Part shown: positions 16,759-24,856 of the stretch, piece after piece
Layout of the letters: the number at the start of each line of letters is the position of its first letter
How positions within the stretch are numbered: position 1 is the stretch's first letter
Assembly: GCA_018064425.1 (NCBI GenBank)
Contig: JAGHVF010000025.1
Location: 1-32,154 of the forward strand
Direction: 5' to 3'
Length of the DNA: 32,154 nucleotides
Source: Candidatus Colinaster equi
Lineage (GTDB): Bacteria > Bacillota > Clostridia > Lachnospirales > Lachnospiraceae
The notes under the pieces: generated by a model
Told to the model about the DNA's origin: nothing
What the model saw: only the letters and a program-made list of their open reading frames with translations
The model's database searches: none
Position numbers and translations under genes: made by a program

Positions 16759-17984
16759 TTCATTACACCGGCAGCACTTTTTCCGGCAATATATCCGGTT
16801 GTCCAAGCCCATTGCAAATTATAGCCACCGCATTTGGCATCAACATTAAGCATCTCTCCGCACAAAAATAGATTCGGGCACACTTGTGACATGCATGTCA
16901 TATCAATTTCACTAACCGGCACTCCTCCGCTACAACATTGTGCGTTCTCAAATGACTTAGTGTTTTTTACGGTAACATTAAAACATTTTATCAATGCTAA
17001 AGCAGATATCAATTGATCGGTAAGTGTTTCATCGATTATTTGATTTTTATCAAGCTTAGATAGTTTAACAATCAATTCAGCTAATTTCGTATTTATCAAG
17101 CCTGTGAAAAAATCCGACACAGTCGTTCCTTGGAATCTGATAATCCTTGATTCGCAAATCTGTGCAAATTCTTCCTCACTTACACCCGGCATGAAATCAA
17201 TTTCAATCGAATACTTTCTCTTGTTATCGGCGGCTACAATACGACTCATTTGAAAAATAGGAATTCCGCTCAAACCATAATCGGTTATCTGCAATTCACC
17301 GTATTCTTCAGCAATATACGAATTATCTAAAACGAGTTTGACAATTGCATCAATGCGTACGCCGGCAATATCTTTGAAGAAATTCTCATTGCATACAATT
17401 TGTGTCAATGCAGGTTTAACCGGAATAATTGAGTGACCCAAATGATAAGCCAAAGAATAGCCGTCTATTGAACTATCAACCCTGTCACATTTACGAATAC
17501 CCGCATAGCTTCCGCATGCAAGAATAACTTTATCAAAATAATGTTTGTTATTATCAATCACCACATTGAAACCATTATTTTCTTTTGTAATGGATTGAGG
17601 CACTTTACTAAACATGACATTGATGTCATATTGATTGAGCCTGTTAAACAACACATCTCTTACGGAAGTGGCCTGATTAGTAACAGGATATAAATATCCG
17701 TTCACATTTTTTATTATCAAGCCTAACTCTTCAAAAGTCTCGATTGTATCCTGAACATCAAATTGCTTAAAAAACAGATTTAAATCTTCACAGTCACTAT
17801 AATAACAATCAAGCCTAAAATCCAAATTGGCTAAATTACATTTTCCGTTTCCTGTTGCAAGTATTTTTTTCCCCGGTATATCGTTTTTTTCAATTATTGT
17901 AACCTTGGCGCCATTTTTTGCAGCCGTCAATGCAGCCATCAAGCCTGAGGCTCCGAGTCCAACGATAAGCACTGAATTGTTCAT
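16755..17984 (-). CDS. BaiN/HI0933-like FAD-dependent oxidoreductase
   Basis: Flavoprotein of the HI0933/YhiN/BaiN family; members are annotated as aminoacetone-oxidase-like or, in gut clostridia, as a bile-acid-acting enzyme, but the general substrate is not settled. The N-terminal dinucleotide motif is VLIVGLGASGLMAALTAAKNG with an acid at VTIIEKND, followed by the family signature PGKKILATGNGKCNLAN. The C-terminus has SGGVPVSEID and CGEMLNVDAKCGGYNLQWAW, typical of the family. Two adjacent ATGs exist (17987 and 17984); the second is preferred since AAGAAGG is 5 bases away and only 2 from the first. The first overlaps the flippase stop as TAATG. Length 409. Confidence 0.88.
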   Translation of the reverse strand: MNNSVLIVGLGASGLMAALTAAKNGAKVTIIEKNDIPGKKILATGNGKCNLANLDFRLDCYYSDCEDLNLFFKQFDVQDTIETFEELGLIIKNVNGYLYPVTNQATSVRDVLFNRLNQYDINVMFSKVPQSITKENNGFNVVIDNNKHYFDKVILACGSYAGIRKCDRVDSSIDGYSLAYHLGHSIIPVKPALTQIVCNENFFKDIAGVRIDAIVKLVLDNSYIAEEYGELQITDYGLSGIPIFQMSRIVAADNKRKYSIEIDFMPGVSEEEFAQICESRIIRFQGTTVSDFFTGLINTKLAELIVKLSKLDKNQIIDETLTDQLISALALIKCFNVTVKNTKSFENAQCCSGGVPVSEIDMTCMSQVCPNLFLCGEMLNVDAKCGGYNLQWAWTTGYIAGKSAAGVMK

Positions 17985-17986
17985 CA

Positions 17987-19573
17987 TTACCTTCTTAAAA
18001 AGTATCCGTTAATTATATTTGTCGGATAATAAATCATTGTTCCTTTTAACGAATTTACTTCTCTCTTGCCGTATACTCTGAGTACAGATATTGAAATAAA
18101 GAACACCGCATAAGAAAGCAAAAGTGTTATTAACAGGAACACTATATTCATAACTAAAAATTTATCCAGAATCAGTTGTATCATCAAAAGAAAAACTGTA
18201 GATATCAAGATTTTGATAAGTTTTTCACCCAATTCAAAAATCCTTAAGCCAACCATTCTGTGTACCAATGCAAGTCCAACAAAAAATTGAATAATATAAT
18301 ATATTAATATGGCATATACCAGCGTTTTTATATTTGCTGATGATTTAAGTGACGGAATAAGCAACAGCAGGCCTGCAAAGAAACCGGTACCCGATATAAT
18401 CAAACTATATGTCTTCAAGCCAATAGAACGTAAAATAGCTTTACAACCTGTTGTCACAGCAGCCATAAGTGCAAGAATGCCACACATTCTAAGTATTGTT
18501 ACGCCTTGTGCCATAGCACCGCCGAAGAAAATCATCACAATAGGTTTTGCAAGTGCAATTAATGTTGCGCTCAGCGGTAGAAATACATAAAAGGAATTCA
18601 AAATAATATTATTTGATCGATTTCGAATATTACCGTGTTCTTCTCTTTTTAAATCAATTCTAAGTTTCTTTTCGTTTTGCTGTATATATTCATGCCAAAA
18701 TGCAAACGAAAAAATGAGCACTGTGCCAACCTTTCCAAACAAAACACCGTATTCACCAAACAACACATTGCAATCTAGTGATGTTTTTGTAGATAATCTG
18801 ACAAAAATCAGTGCAAAAACAAATATTGAGAGGCATGGAAACATACTCTTTTCAATGTTGGATAAATGAATTTTGTAATAATTTGTAATAAACCCGGAAA
18901 ATGAATCAATATTTTTTCCGCCATTGCCCAAGTTACATTTCAACATTCCTATAAGTAAAACAACTACCGCGCAAAATTGCGCAATACATAATGCATAAAT
19001 TGCGCCGACTGCACTCTGCAATCCGGTATAAAAACCATTTCTGAGTAATGCGGAAATATTGGTTCCGTAAGAATACATATATTTCAATACAAATGTCGAA
19101 CATCCCATTAGTGAAATACAAAATATCCCATCGGCAACGGAACACCATATATGTTTTTCAAACCCATGTAAATATCCTTTTAAGCAACCGGTAACAGCCC
19201 ATAAGAAAACAAGTATACCAAATGGCCACATAGTGCCTGACAAAGATGATATATTCAATGTAATATTACAAATATATGAACCTAAAAAGACAAAAATTGC
19301 TATCAATATTACGCATATAATAAAGCAATACATTAAACTCATTCGCAGGATTTTCTTTGCATTGTTATAAAATCCTCTTCCGATTCTTACTTGCACCATT
19401 TTGGCAACTACATCTTTGAGGTCTCCAAACAAAAGTGCATAAACACATATGCTGAATAATAATCCGAAAGAAAAAACACCGCTTCCGACATCCTTTCCAA
19501 GGAAATTCACCAACATAAAGAAAACAATATATACTATTTTTTTAATAATATGTCCAAACGATCTAATATTCAT
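17987..19573 (-). CDS. MOP-superfamily flippase (SpoVB/polysaccharide biosynthesis type)
   Basis: Integral membrane protein of 528 residues with about 12-14 hydrophobic segments spread over its length, interrupted by a polar loop near residues 305-325 (EYIQQNEKKLRIDLKREEHG). The arrangement of two six-to-seven-helix halves, together with SATLIALAKPIVMIFFGG and RMCGILALMAAVTTGCKAILRSIG at the start of the second half, fits the MATE/Wzx/MurJ-type lipid-linked sugar exporters, nearest to the SpoVB branch. The likely substrate would be a lipid-linked glycan or peptidoglycan precursor, but nothing in the sequence decides which. It starts 6 bases after ybeY. Placement in a block that ends with mreBCD-PBP2 is compatible with an envelope role. 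Confidence 0.78.
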   Translation of the reverse strand: MNIRSFGHIIKKIVYIVFFMLVNFLGKDVGSGVFSFGLLFSICVYALLFGDLKDVVAKMVQVRIGRGFYNNAKKILRMSLMYCFIICVILIAIFVFLGSYICNITLNISSLSGTMWPFGILVFLWAVTGCLKGYLHGFEKHIWCSVADGIFCISLMGCSTFVLKYMYSYGTNISALLRNGFYTGLQSAVGAIYALCIAQFCAVVVLLIGMLKCNLGNGGKNIDSFSGFITNYYKIHLSNIEKSMFPCLSIFVFALIFVRLSTKTSLDCNVLFGEYGVLFGKVGTVLIFSFAFWHEYIQQNEKKLRIDLKREEHGNIRNRSNNIILNSFYVFLPLSATLIALAKPIVMIFFGGAMAQGVTILRMCGILALMAAVTTGCKAILRSIGLKTYSLIISGTGFFAGLLLLIPSLKSSANIKTLVYAILIYYIIQFFVGLALVHRMVGLRIFELGEKLIKILISTVFLLMIQLILDKFLVMNIVFLLITLLLSYAVFFISISVLRVYGKREVNSLKGTMIYYPTNIINGYFLRR

Positions 19574-19579
19574 TACTCG

Positions 19580-20077
19580 CTAATCCCTTGTAATATTAAG
19601 GTCATCCAAAATTCGATTTTGTTTACTTTCCATTCTTTTTCGCATATCATCATCTTCGTGATCATATCCGCACAAATGCAGCATACTGTGTGCAATCAAA
19701 AATGCATATTCTCTTAACATACTATGTCCGTACTCTTTAGATTGTTCTTTAACTTTATCAAGAGAAATAACAATATCTCCGAGTACAACAAGACCTGTCT
19801 CCGGATCCATATAATCTGCTTGATGTTCAATATCAATATCAAAATTTGACTCTTCTTCAAAAAAGAGATTGGGAAAAGATAATACATCTGTCGGTCTGTC
19901 AATGCCACGACAGTCCAAGTTGTATTGATGTATTCCGTCATTATCTGTTAATAGAATGTTGACAGATACATCAAACGGACAGTTTTCAACTTCAAGCGTA
20001 TGATTAACAACTTTTGAAGCAATTTCCATATAATCAAAACCCAATTCAATGGATGTATCATTATCAAGATAAATCAT
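19580..20077 (-). CDS. ybeY: endoribonuclease YbeY (16S rRNA maturation)
   Basis: Zinc-dependent RNase needed for 16S rRNA 3' maturation and ribosome quality control. The metal site is visible as AHSMLHLCGYDHE (His130, His134, His140), with the preceding family segments RPTDVLSFP (61-69) and LGDIVISLDKV. The 165-residue length is standard. It starts with ATGA overlapping the phoH stop, with AGGGGA seven bases upstream. The phoH-ybeY pair is a long-known conserved neighbourhood across bacteria. Confidence 0.97.
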   Translation of the reverse strand: MIYLDNDTSIELGFDYMEIASKVVNHTLEVENCPFDVSVNILLTDNDGIHQYNLDCRGIDRPTDVLSFPNLFFEEESNFDIDIEHQADYMDPETGLVVLGDIVISLDKVKEQSKEYGHSMLREYAFLIAHSMLHLCGYDHEDDDMRKRMESKQNRILDDLNITRD

Positions 20078-21057
20078 TTATTATTCCCCTGTTTTCTGTG
20101 CTTTGACGATTCGTTGCTCTCATACTTCTCGTATGCATCAACAATTTTTTGCACTAACGGATGTCTGACAACATCGTTTGCCGTAAGTGTGCAAAATTCA
20201 ATTCCATCAACACGCTTTAATACTTTTTGCGCAATATCAAGACCGGATTTGGCATCTGCGGGAAGATCCTTTTGCGAAGAATCACCTGTAATGATTGCTT
20301 TTGAACCAAAACCGATTCTTGTTAAAAACATTTTCATTTGAGCCGGTGTCGTATTCTGCGCCTCATCCAATATAATATATGCATTATCAAGAGTACGTCC
20401 TCTCATATATGCTAAAGGAGCAACTTCAATTAAGCCCTTTTCCATGTTCTTCGAAAAACTGTCAGCTCCCATAATTTGATACAAGGCATCATATAACGGT
20501 CGCAAATACGGATCAACTTTACTTTGCAAATCTCCGGGTAAAAATCCAAGCTTTTCACCGGCTTCAATTGCCGGGCGAGTCAGAATAATTCTCTCAACTT
20601 CATTATTCTTAAAAGCCGTAATTGCCATAGCCATGGCTAAATATGTCTTTCCCGTTCCGGCAGGTCCTAATCCGAATACAATCATATTCTTTTTGATTGC
20701 TTCGACATACGCACGTTGACCAAGCGTCTTGGGCTTTACCGGTTTGCCTGATATTGTATGACATATCAATTCCTTATCAAGATTTAAAATTTCGTTTTGT
20801 TGTTCGTCCATACTCATAGCAATTGAATAATCCACATCTTGTTGTGTTATTGTATTACCTCTTTTTGATAACTCATATAAAGTCTCAATAGTTGCTTTCG
20901 CTCTTTTGACATGACTCTCCGTACCGTTTATCATCACCTTGTCGTCTCGACAAACGATATCAACATCAAGACTTCTTTCAATTTTTTTCATATTAACATC
21001 TAAACCGCCAAAGATATTGCAGCTATCAGATGCATTAATCATTATATAATCATTCAT
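20074..21057 (-). CDS. PhoH-like ATPase (YbeZ)
   Basis: PhoH-family P-loop ATPase, the YbeZ type, thought to assist YbeY in RNA metabolism. The 327-residue protein has an N-terminal KH-like segment (about 5-65), a linker with ITQQDVDYSI, and the ATPase domain with Walker A GPAGTGKTYLA (131-141), LTRPAIEAGEKLGFLPGD, Walker B YIILDEAQNTT (227-237), ITGDSSQKDLP and VRHPLVQKIV. It is the first gene after an intergenic gap that contains a sigma-A-like promoter about 30 bases upstream, so it probably heads the long transcription unit that follows. The ribosome-binding site is weak (GAG, three bases before ATG). Confidence 0.95.
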   Translation of the reverse strand: MNDYIMINASDSCNIFGGLDVNMKKIERSLDVDIVCRDDKVMINGTESHVKRAKATIETLYELSKRGNTITQQDVDYSIAMSMDEQQNEILNLDKELICHTISGKPVKPKTLGQRAYVEAIKKNMIVFGLGPAGTGKTYLAMAMAITAFKNNEVERIILTRPAIEAGEKLGFLPGDLQSKVDPYLRPLYDALYQIMGADSFSKNMEKGLIEVAPLAYMRGRTLDNAYIILDEAQNTTPAQMKMFLTRIGFGSKAIITGDSSQKDLPADAKSGLDIAQKVLKRVDGIEFCTLTANDVVRHPLVQKIVDAYEKYESNESSKHRKQGNNK

Positions 21058-21084
21058 ATTCTCACACTACGCCCAATCTTACTT

Positions 21085-21113
21085 ATTTTACCATTCTGAA
21101 TACCAATTCTCAA
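21085..21113 (-). promoter_or_regulatory. sigma-A-type promoter upstream of phoH
   Basis: Reading the minus strand, TTGAGA (21108-21113) and TAAAAT (21085-21090) are separated by exactly 17 bases, each one mismatch from the TTGACA/TATAAT consensus. Transcription would start near 21078 and give a leader of about 20 bases before the phoH ATG. It lies between the rlmH terminator and phoH and is the only clear promoter I found ahead of the eighteen-gene block. Confidence 0.7.
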
Positions 21114-21158
21114 GTAATGTGACATATATCTTCAATAAAAATATAGGCTAAAACATGT

Positions 21159-21190
21159 AAAAAAATAACACTACTTGTCAAAGCAGTGTT
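21159..21190 (-). terminator. intrinsic terminator after rlmH
   Basis: On the minus strand the repeat AACACT (complement of 21185-21190) and AGTGTT (complement of 21167-21172) can pair as a 6-bp stem, extended by one more pair past a mismatch, and is followed one base later by seven T residues (21159-21165). It begins six bases after the rlmH stop, as expected of a Rho-independent terminator. The stem is short and AT-rich, so efficiency may be moderate. Confidence 0.72.
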
Positions 21191-21196
21191 ATCAAA

Positions 21197-21676
21197 CTAT
21201 TTATGATATGGTTCGTTATTCATTATTCTAAAACAACGATATATTTGTTCAAGCAATATAACTCTCATCAATTGATGCGGAAACGTCATATCGGAAAAGC
21301 TAAGCAACATATCGGCGCGCTTTTTCACATCCGGATGCAATCCCAAACTACCGCCAATAATGAAAGCGATATGGTTTTTACCATCCAATGTAATTTTTTG
21401 AATACACTTCGAAAAAGAAACAGAATCCAGCTTGCCTCCTTCGATGGCTGTTGCAATTACATAAGCATCGGATGCTATCTTTGCAAGAATTCTATCACCT
21501 TCAGCTTTTGTAATGAGCTCACATTCATGTGCTGATGCTTTCTCGGGCGTTTTCTCATCAGCCAATTCAATTATATCGAGCTTACAGTATTTTGAAAGGC
21601 GCTTAGCATATTCTGCAAGCGCCTCACTATAAAACTTCTCTTTGATTTTACCAACACAAATTATCGATATCTTCAT
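21197..21676 (-). CDS. rlmH: 23S rRNA pseudouridine-1915 N3-methyltransferase
   Basis: SPOUT-class methyltransferase that modifies pseudouridine 1915 in helix 69 of 23S rRNA on the assembled ribosome. The 159-residue protein shows the N-terminal ISIICVGKIKEKFYSEALAEY, the SAM-binding knot with AFIIGGSLGLHPDVKKRAD and LSFSDMTFPHQLMRVILLEQIYR, and the invariant C-terminal NNEPYHK. Length matches the family. Its ATG overlaps the upstream stop as TAATG, so it is coupled to the zinc-ribbon membrane protein gene. It is the last gene before the terminator. Confidence 0.98.
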   Translation of the reverse strand: MKISIICVGKIKEKFYSEALAEYAKRLSKYCKLDIIELADEKTPEKASAHECELITKAEGDRILAKIASDAYVIATAIEGGKLDSVSFSKCIQKITLDGKNHIAFIIGGSLGLHPDVKKRADMLLSFSDMTFPHQLMRVILLEQIYRCFRIMNNEPYHK

Positions 21677-22479
21677 TATTCACCAAATTTATTATCATAA
21701 ATCTCTTCAGCTAAATAATTTAGCAAAGCAATATCTACATTATCGAAGTTTTCTTCAATACATTTCTTTATTATTGCAATTCTCGAAAAATAGTTGTTTT
21801 CTTCATCCTGTGAATCGACATCTTGTGAAGTAATACATTTGACATCCAATTCATTTTCTGCCCAATTAAATATGCGTTCTTTCAACTCTTTTTCTACTAT
21901 GCCTTTTGCTTTTAATTTGCCATAAGATACATATGAGCTGCATCCGACAATAATAAATATTGCAAAAAGTATACCCATTACAATGCTAATAAGTATCTTA
22001 TTATTGCCAAATTGTGCAAACGGAAGTATTCCCATGTTCAAAAGCACCAAAGCGACCATGCCTATAATACCAACAGTCAATAATACAAATGCTCCCGATT
22101 TATATTCATTCGCTCTTTCAAAAGCATCTTTATAGTGAGAAATTGCATACTCATCTTCTTTGCCGGAGTCAGAGTTACATTCATCACAATCGTTGCTCAT
22201 ATTTTCTTTTAGAAAAACAGCAATCATCGATGCAATATCTTTTGCAGAGTCTTCAGGTCCCCACAATTCAAATTGCAAAGAATCATCCGATGTTTTCTTC
22301 TGACAAGAATCAATACCGTTGGCTTTAAGAAAACTCAAAATGCCATCAATAATTTCCTCACTTGAAAAATATATAGGGCGTAAAACATCCGATAACGAAT
22401 CAACCAAAGTTGCTCCGCAGTCAGAGCATACTGTATAGCCTTCTTTATATTCATTTTTGCAGTTTGGACACCATGGCAT
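21676..22479 (-). CDS. zinc-ribbon membrane protein with DUF2007-like region
   Basis: I do not recognise a characterised gene. The 267-residue protein begins with a zinc ribbon, WCPNCKNEY...CSDCG (Cys4, 7, 18, 21). Residues about 35-93 (PIYFSSEEIIDGILSFLKANGI to a repeated hydrophobic helix) resemble the small alpha/beta DUF2007 'signal-transducing' domain by pattern only. A polar Cys/Asp-rich linker (about 94-125) leads to two membrane helices (about 128-150 and 161-185) and a charged C-terminal tail with predicted helices. The two helices place both termini in the cytoplasm if the zinc ribbon is inside. GAGGTG five bases before ATG is a strong start signal. It sits between nfnB and rlmH and overlaps the rlmH start. 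Confidence 0.8.
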   Translation of the reverse strand: MPWCPNCKNEYKEGYTVCSDCGATLVDSLSDVLRPIYFSSEEIIDGILSFLKANGIDSCQKKTSDDSLQFELWGPEDSAKDIASMIAVFLKENMSNDCDECNSDSGKEDEYAISHYKDAFERANEYKSGAFVLLTVGIIGMVALVLLNMGILPFAQFGNNKILISIVMGILFAIFIIVGCSSYVSYGKLKAKGIVEKELKERIFNWAENELDVKCITSQDVDSQDEENNYFSRIAIIKKCIEENFDNVDIALLNYLAEEIYDNKFGE

Positions 22480-22494
22480 AATTGCACCTCATTA

Positions 22495-23880
22495 CTATTT
22501 TGCTGATAAATACTCGTCAATACCCTTTGCACCGGCTTTACCTGCACCCATTGCAAGAATAACAGTCGCAGCGCCTGTAACAGCATCTCCACCGGCATAT
22601 ACGGCAGCCTTTGATGTCTTACCATCTTCCTCGCTTGCTACAATACACTTACGATTATTTACATCCAAACCTTCTGTAGTAGATGAAATAAGCGGATTAG
22701 GGCTTGTTCCCAATGACATAATTACTGTATCTACGTCGATAACGAATTCTGAACCTGCAACCTCAACAGGTCTTCTACGTCCTGAAGCATCAGGCTCGCC
22801 AAGTTCCATTTTAATGCATTCAATACCGCTAACCCAACCGTTCTCATCTGTAAGAATCTTTGTTGGATTGGTAAGAAGATCAAAAATAATACCTTCTTCT
22901 TTTGCGTGATGAACTTCTTCAACTCTTGCCGGAAGTTCTTCTTCACTTCTACGGTATACAATATGCACCTCTGCGCCAAGTCTTAAAGCAGTTCTTGCAG
23001 CATCCATAGCAACATTACCGCCTCCGACTACAGCTACTTTCTGACCTCTCTTTATAGGAGTCGGACTTGCTTCGTTAAACGCCTTCATAAGATTACTTCT
23101 TGTAAGGAATTCGTTAGCAGAGAAAACACCGTTTGCTGTTTCTCCCGGAATACCCATAAACTTAGGAAGACCTGCACCCGATCCGATAAATACAGCTTCA
23201 AATCCTTCATTTTCAATAAGCTCATCAATAGTAACAGACTTGCCGATGATGACATTAGTCTCGATTTTTACTCCGAGAGCTTTAACATTCTCGATTTCCT
23301 TCTTAACAACCTTTTCTTTCGGCAATCTGAACTCAGGAATACCATATACCAGTACACCGCCTGCCTCATGCAATGCTTCAAAGATTGTTACATCATATCC
23401 CATCTTTGCAAGATCACCTGCACATGTAAGTCCTGCAGGACCCGAACCGATAACAGCAACTTTCTTGCCTTTCTTATCTGCTGAAACAGAAGGCTTAATT
23501 CCGTTTGATGCAGCCCAATCAGCTACAAAACGCTCCAACTTACCGATTGATAAAGCTTCACCTTTTATACCACGTATACATTTTCCCTCACACTGACTTT
23601 CCTGAGGGCATACACGACCGCATACTGCAGGAAGTGCACTTGATTCTGATATAATCTCATAAGCTTTTTTATAGTCACCATTCTTAACCTGCTCAATAAA
23701 ACCCGGAATGTTGATTGATACAGGGCATCCCTTGACACACTGAGCGTTGTTACAATTAATACATCTTGATGCCTCGCATTTTGCTTCTTCTTCATTATAT
23801 CCAAGACATACTTCATCAAAATTTTTTGCTCTAACTTTTGCATCCTGCTCACGAACAGGCACTTTTTTCAAAACATCCAT
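22495..23880 (-). CDS. nfnB: NfnB-type/GltA-type NAD(P)H flavoprotein, large subunit
   Basis: Iron-sulphur flavoprotein of the glutamate-synthase small-subunit family. It has an N-terminal cluster-binding domain with cysteines in CEASRCINC (35-43), CVKGC (48-52) and CGRVCPQESQCEGKC (87-101), suited to two 4Fe-4S clusters, then a FAD-binding motif VAVIGSGPAGLTCAGD (142-157) and an NADP(H)-binding motif VAVVGGGNVAMDAART with a following Arg-rich segment (VYRRSEEELPA). Length 461. The gene lies 20 bases after nfnA; the pair matches the NADH-dependent reduced ferredoxin:NADP oxidoreductase (NfnAB), which bifurcates electrons between NADPH, ferredoxin and NAD. It is often annotated as gltA; no glutamate synthase large subunit is present here. 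GAGG stands eight bases before ATG. Confidence 0.87.
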   Translation of the reverse strand: MDVLKKVPVREQDAKVRAKNFDEVCLGYNEEEAKCEASRCINCNNAQCVKGCPVSINIPGFIEQVKNGDYKKAYEIISESSALPAVCGRVCPQESQCEGKCIRGIKGEALSIGKLERFVADWAASNGIKPSVSADKKGKKVAVIGSGPAGLTCAGDLAKMGYDVTIFEALHEAGGVLVYGIPEFRLPKEKVVKKEIENVKALGVKIETNVIIGKSVTIDELIENEGFEAVFIGSGAGLPKFMGIPGETANGVFSANEFLTRSNLMKAFNEASPTPIKRGQKVAVVGGGNVAMDAARTALRLGAEVHIVYRRSEEELPARVEEVHHAKEEGIIFDLLTNPTKILTDENGWVSGIECIKMELGEPDASGRRRPVEVAGSEFVIDVDTVIMSLGTSPNPLISSTTEGLDVNNRKCIVASEEDGKTSKAAVYAGGDAVTGAATVILAMGAGKAGAKGIDEYLSAK

Positions 23881-23900
23881 TATATTAACCTCACTGTCTA

Positions 23901-24779
23901 TTAATTACAATTACCGCATCCACCGTGATGTGTATCACCCTCAGTAGCCTCAAGCATCTTACGACCTTCTTCAGTCTTATATAACTGTGCTCTCTTCATA
24001 GCTCCGTCAAAGTCAACAAGATGTCCGTCAAATTCAGGTCCGTCAACACAAGCAAATTTAATCTCATCACCTACAACAACTCTGCAGGCACCGCACATAC
24101 CTGTACCGTCAACCATAATTGGATTCATGCTGACGATAGTAGGTATACCTAATTCCTTAGTAAGTTTTGCAACAAACTTCATCATTATCATTGGTCCGAT
24201 TGCAACACAAACATCATATTTGTTACCATCAGCTACAAGTTCTTCAATCACCTTTGTAACCATACCGCTCTTTCCGTATGAGCCGTCATCTGTAGTAACA
24301 TAAAGATTGCCCGCAACCGCTTTCATCTCATCTTCAAGAATAAGAAGATCTTTTGTTTTTGCTCCTACGATAACGTCAGCGTCAACACCCATAGACTTAA
24401 GCCACTTTACCTGTGGATATACAGGTGCTGTTCCGACACCGCCTGCTACAAACAAAATCTTTTTATTTTTTAATGTATCAGCAGATTCTTCCGTCAATTC
24501 AGAAGCTTTTCCAAGTGGTCCTACAACATCATGGAATGAATCACCGGTCTTTAATCCGGACATAAACTTAGTACTTGCACCCACAATCTGGAAAACAATT
24601 GTTATTGTTCCTTTTTCGCGATCATAGTCACATATTGTTAACGGAATACGCTCGCTGTTTTCGTCTGTTCTTACGATTAAGAACTGACCCGGCATACATT
24701 TGTTGGCAACACGAGGTGCTTCGACAACCATCTCAAAAATATTAGTTGTCAGCTCCTTTGCTTCAAGAATCTTATACAT
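23901..24779 (-). CDS. nfnA: NfnA-type ferredoxin-NADP oxidoreductase, small subunit
   Basis: FAD- and 2Fe-2S-containing subunit related to dihydroorotate dehydrogenase electron-transfer subunit PyrK. The 292-residue protein shows the FAD-binding RIPLTICDYD (44-53), an NAD-binding region around FVAGGVGTAPVYPQV (110-124), and the cluster motif DGTGMCGAC (224-232) with a further Cys244. Aligned with PyrK, the first cluster cysteine is replaced by Asp224, the ligand set (one Asp, three Cys) known from structurally studied Nfn enzymes. It ends in a short Cys/Gly tail (GGCGNCN). ATG 24779 is chosen for the perfect GAGGAGG nearby and because homology starts at MYKILEA; the upstream extension lies in the promoter region. 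Confidence 0.88.
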   Translation of the reverse strand: MYKILEAKELTTNIFEMVVEAPRVANKCMPGQFLIVRTDENSERIPLTICDYDREKGTITIVFQIVGASTKFMSGLKTGDSFHDVVGPLGKASELTEESADTLKNKKILFVAGGVGTAPVYPQVKWLKSMGVDADVIVGAKTKDLLILEDEMKAVAGNLYVTTDDGSYGKSGMVTKVIEELVADGNKYDVCVAIGPMIMMKFVAKLTKELGIPTIVSMNPIMVDGTGMCGACRVVVGDEIKFACVDGPEFDGHLVDFDGAMKRAQLYKTEEGRKMLEATEGDTHHGGCGNCN

Positions 24780-24824
24780 TTTATCCTCCTCATCTATATA
24801 AAAATCAAATAGAAAACCTAGTAA

Positions 24825-24854
24825 ATAATAGTCCAAACTTACAATAAAAGTCAA
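24825..24854 (-). promoter_or_regulatory. sigma-A-type promoter upstream of nfnA
   Basis: On the minus strand TTGACT (24849-24854) and TATTAT (24825-24830) are separated by 18 bases; each hexamer has one mismatch to consensus. The -35 begins directly after the stop codon of the preceding gene. Transcription would start near 24818 and give a leader of about 40 bases with a GAGGAGG ribosome-binding site. It probably drives nfnA, nfnB, the zinc-ribbon gene and rlmH. Confidence 0.68.
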
Positions 24855-24856
24855 TA

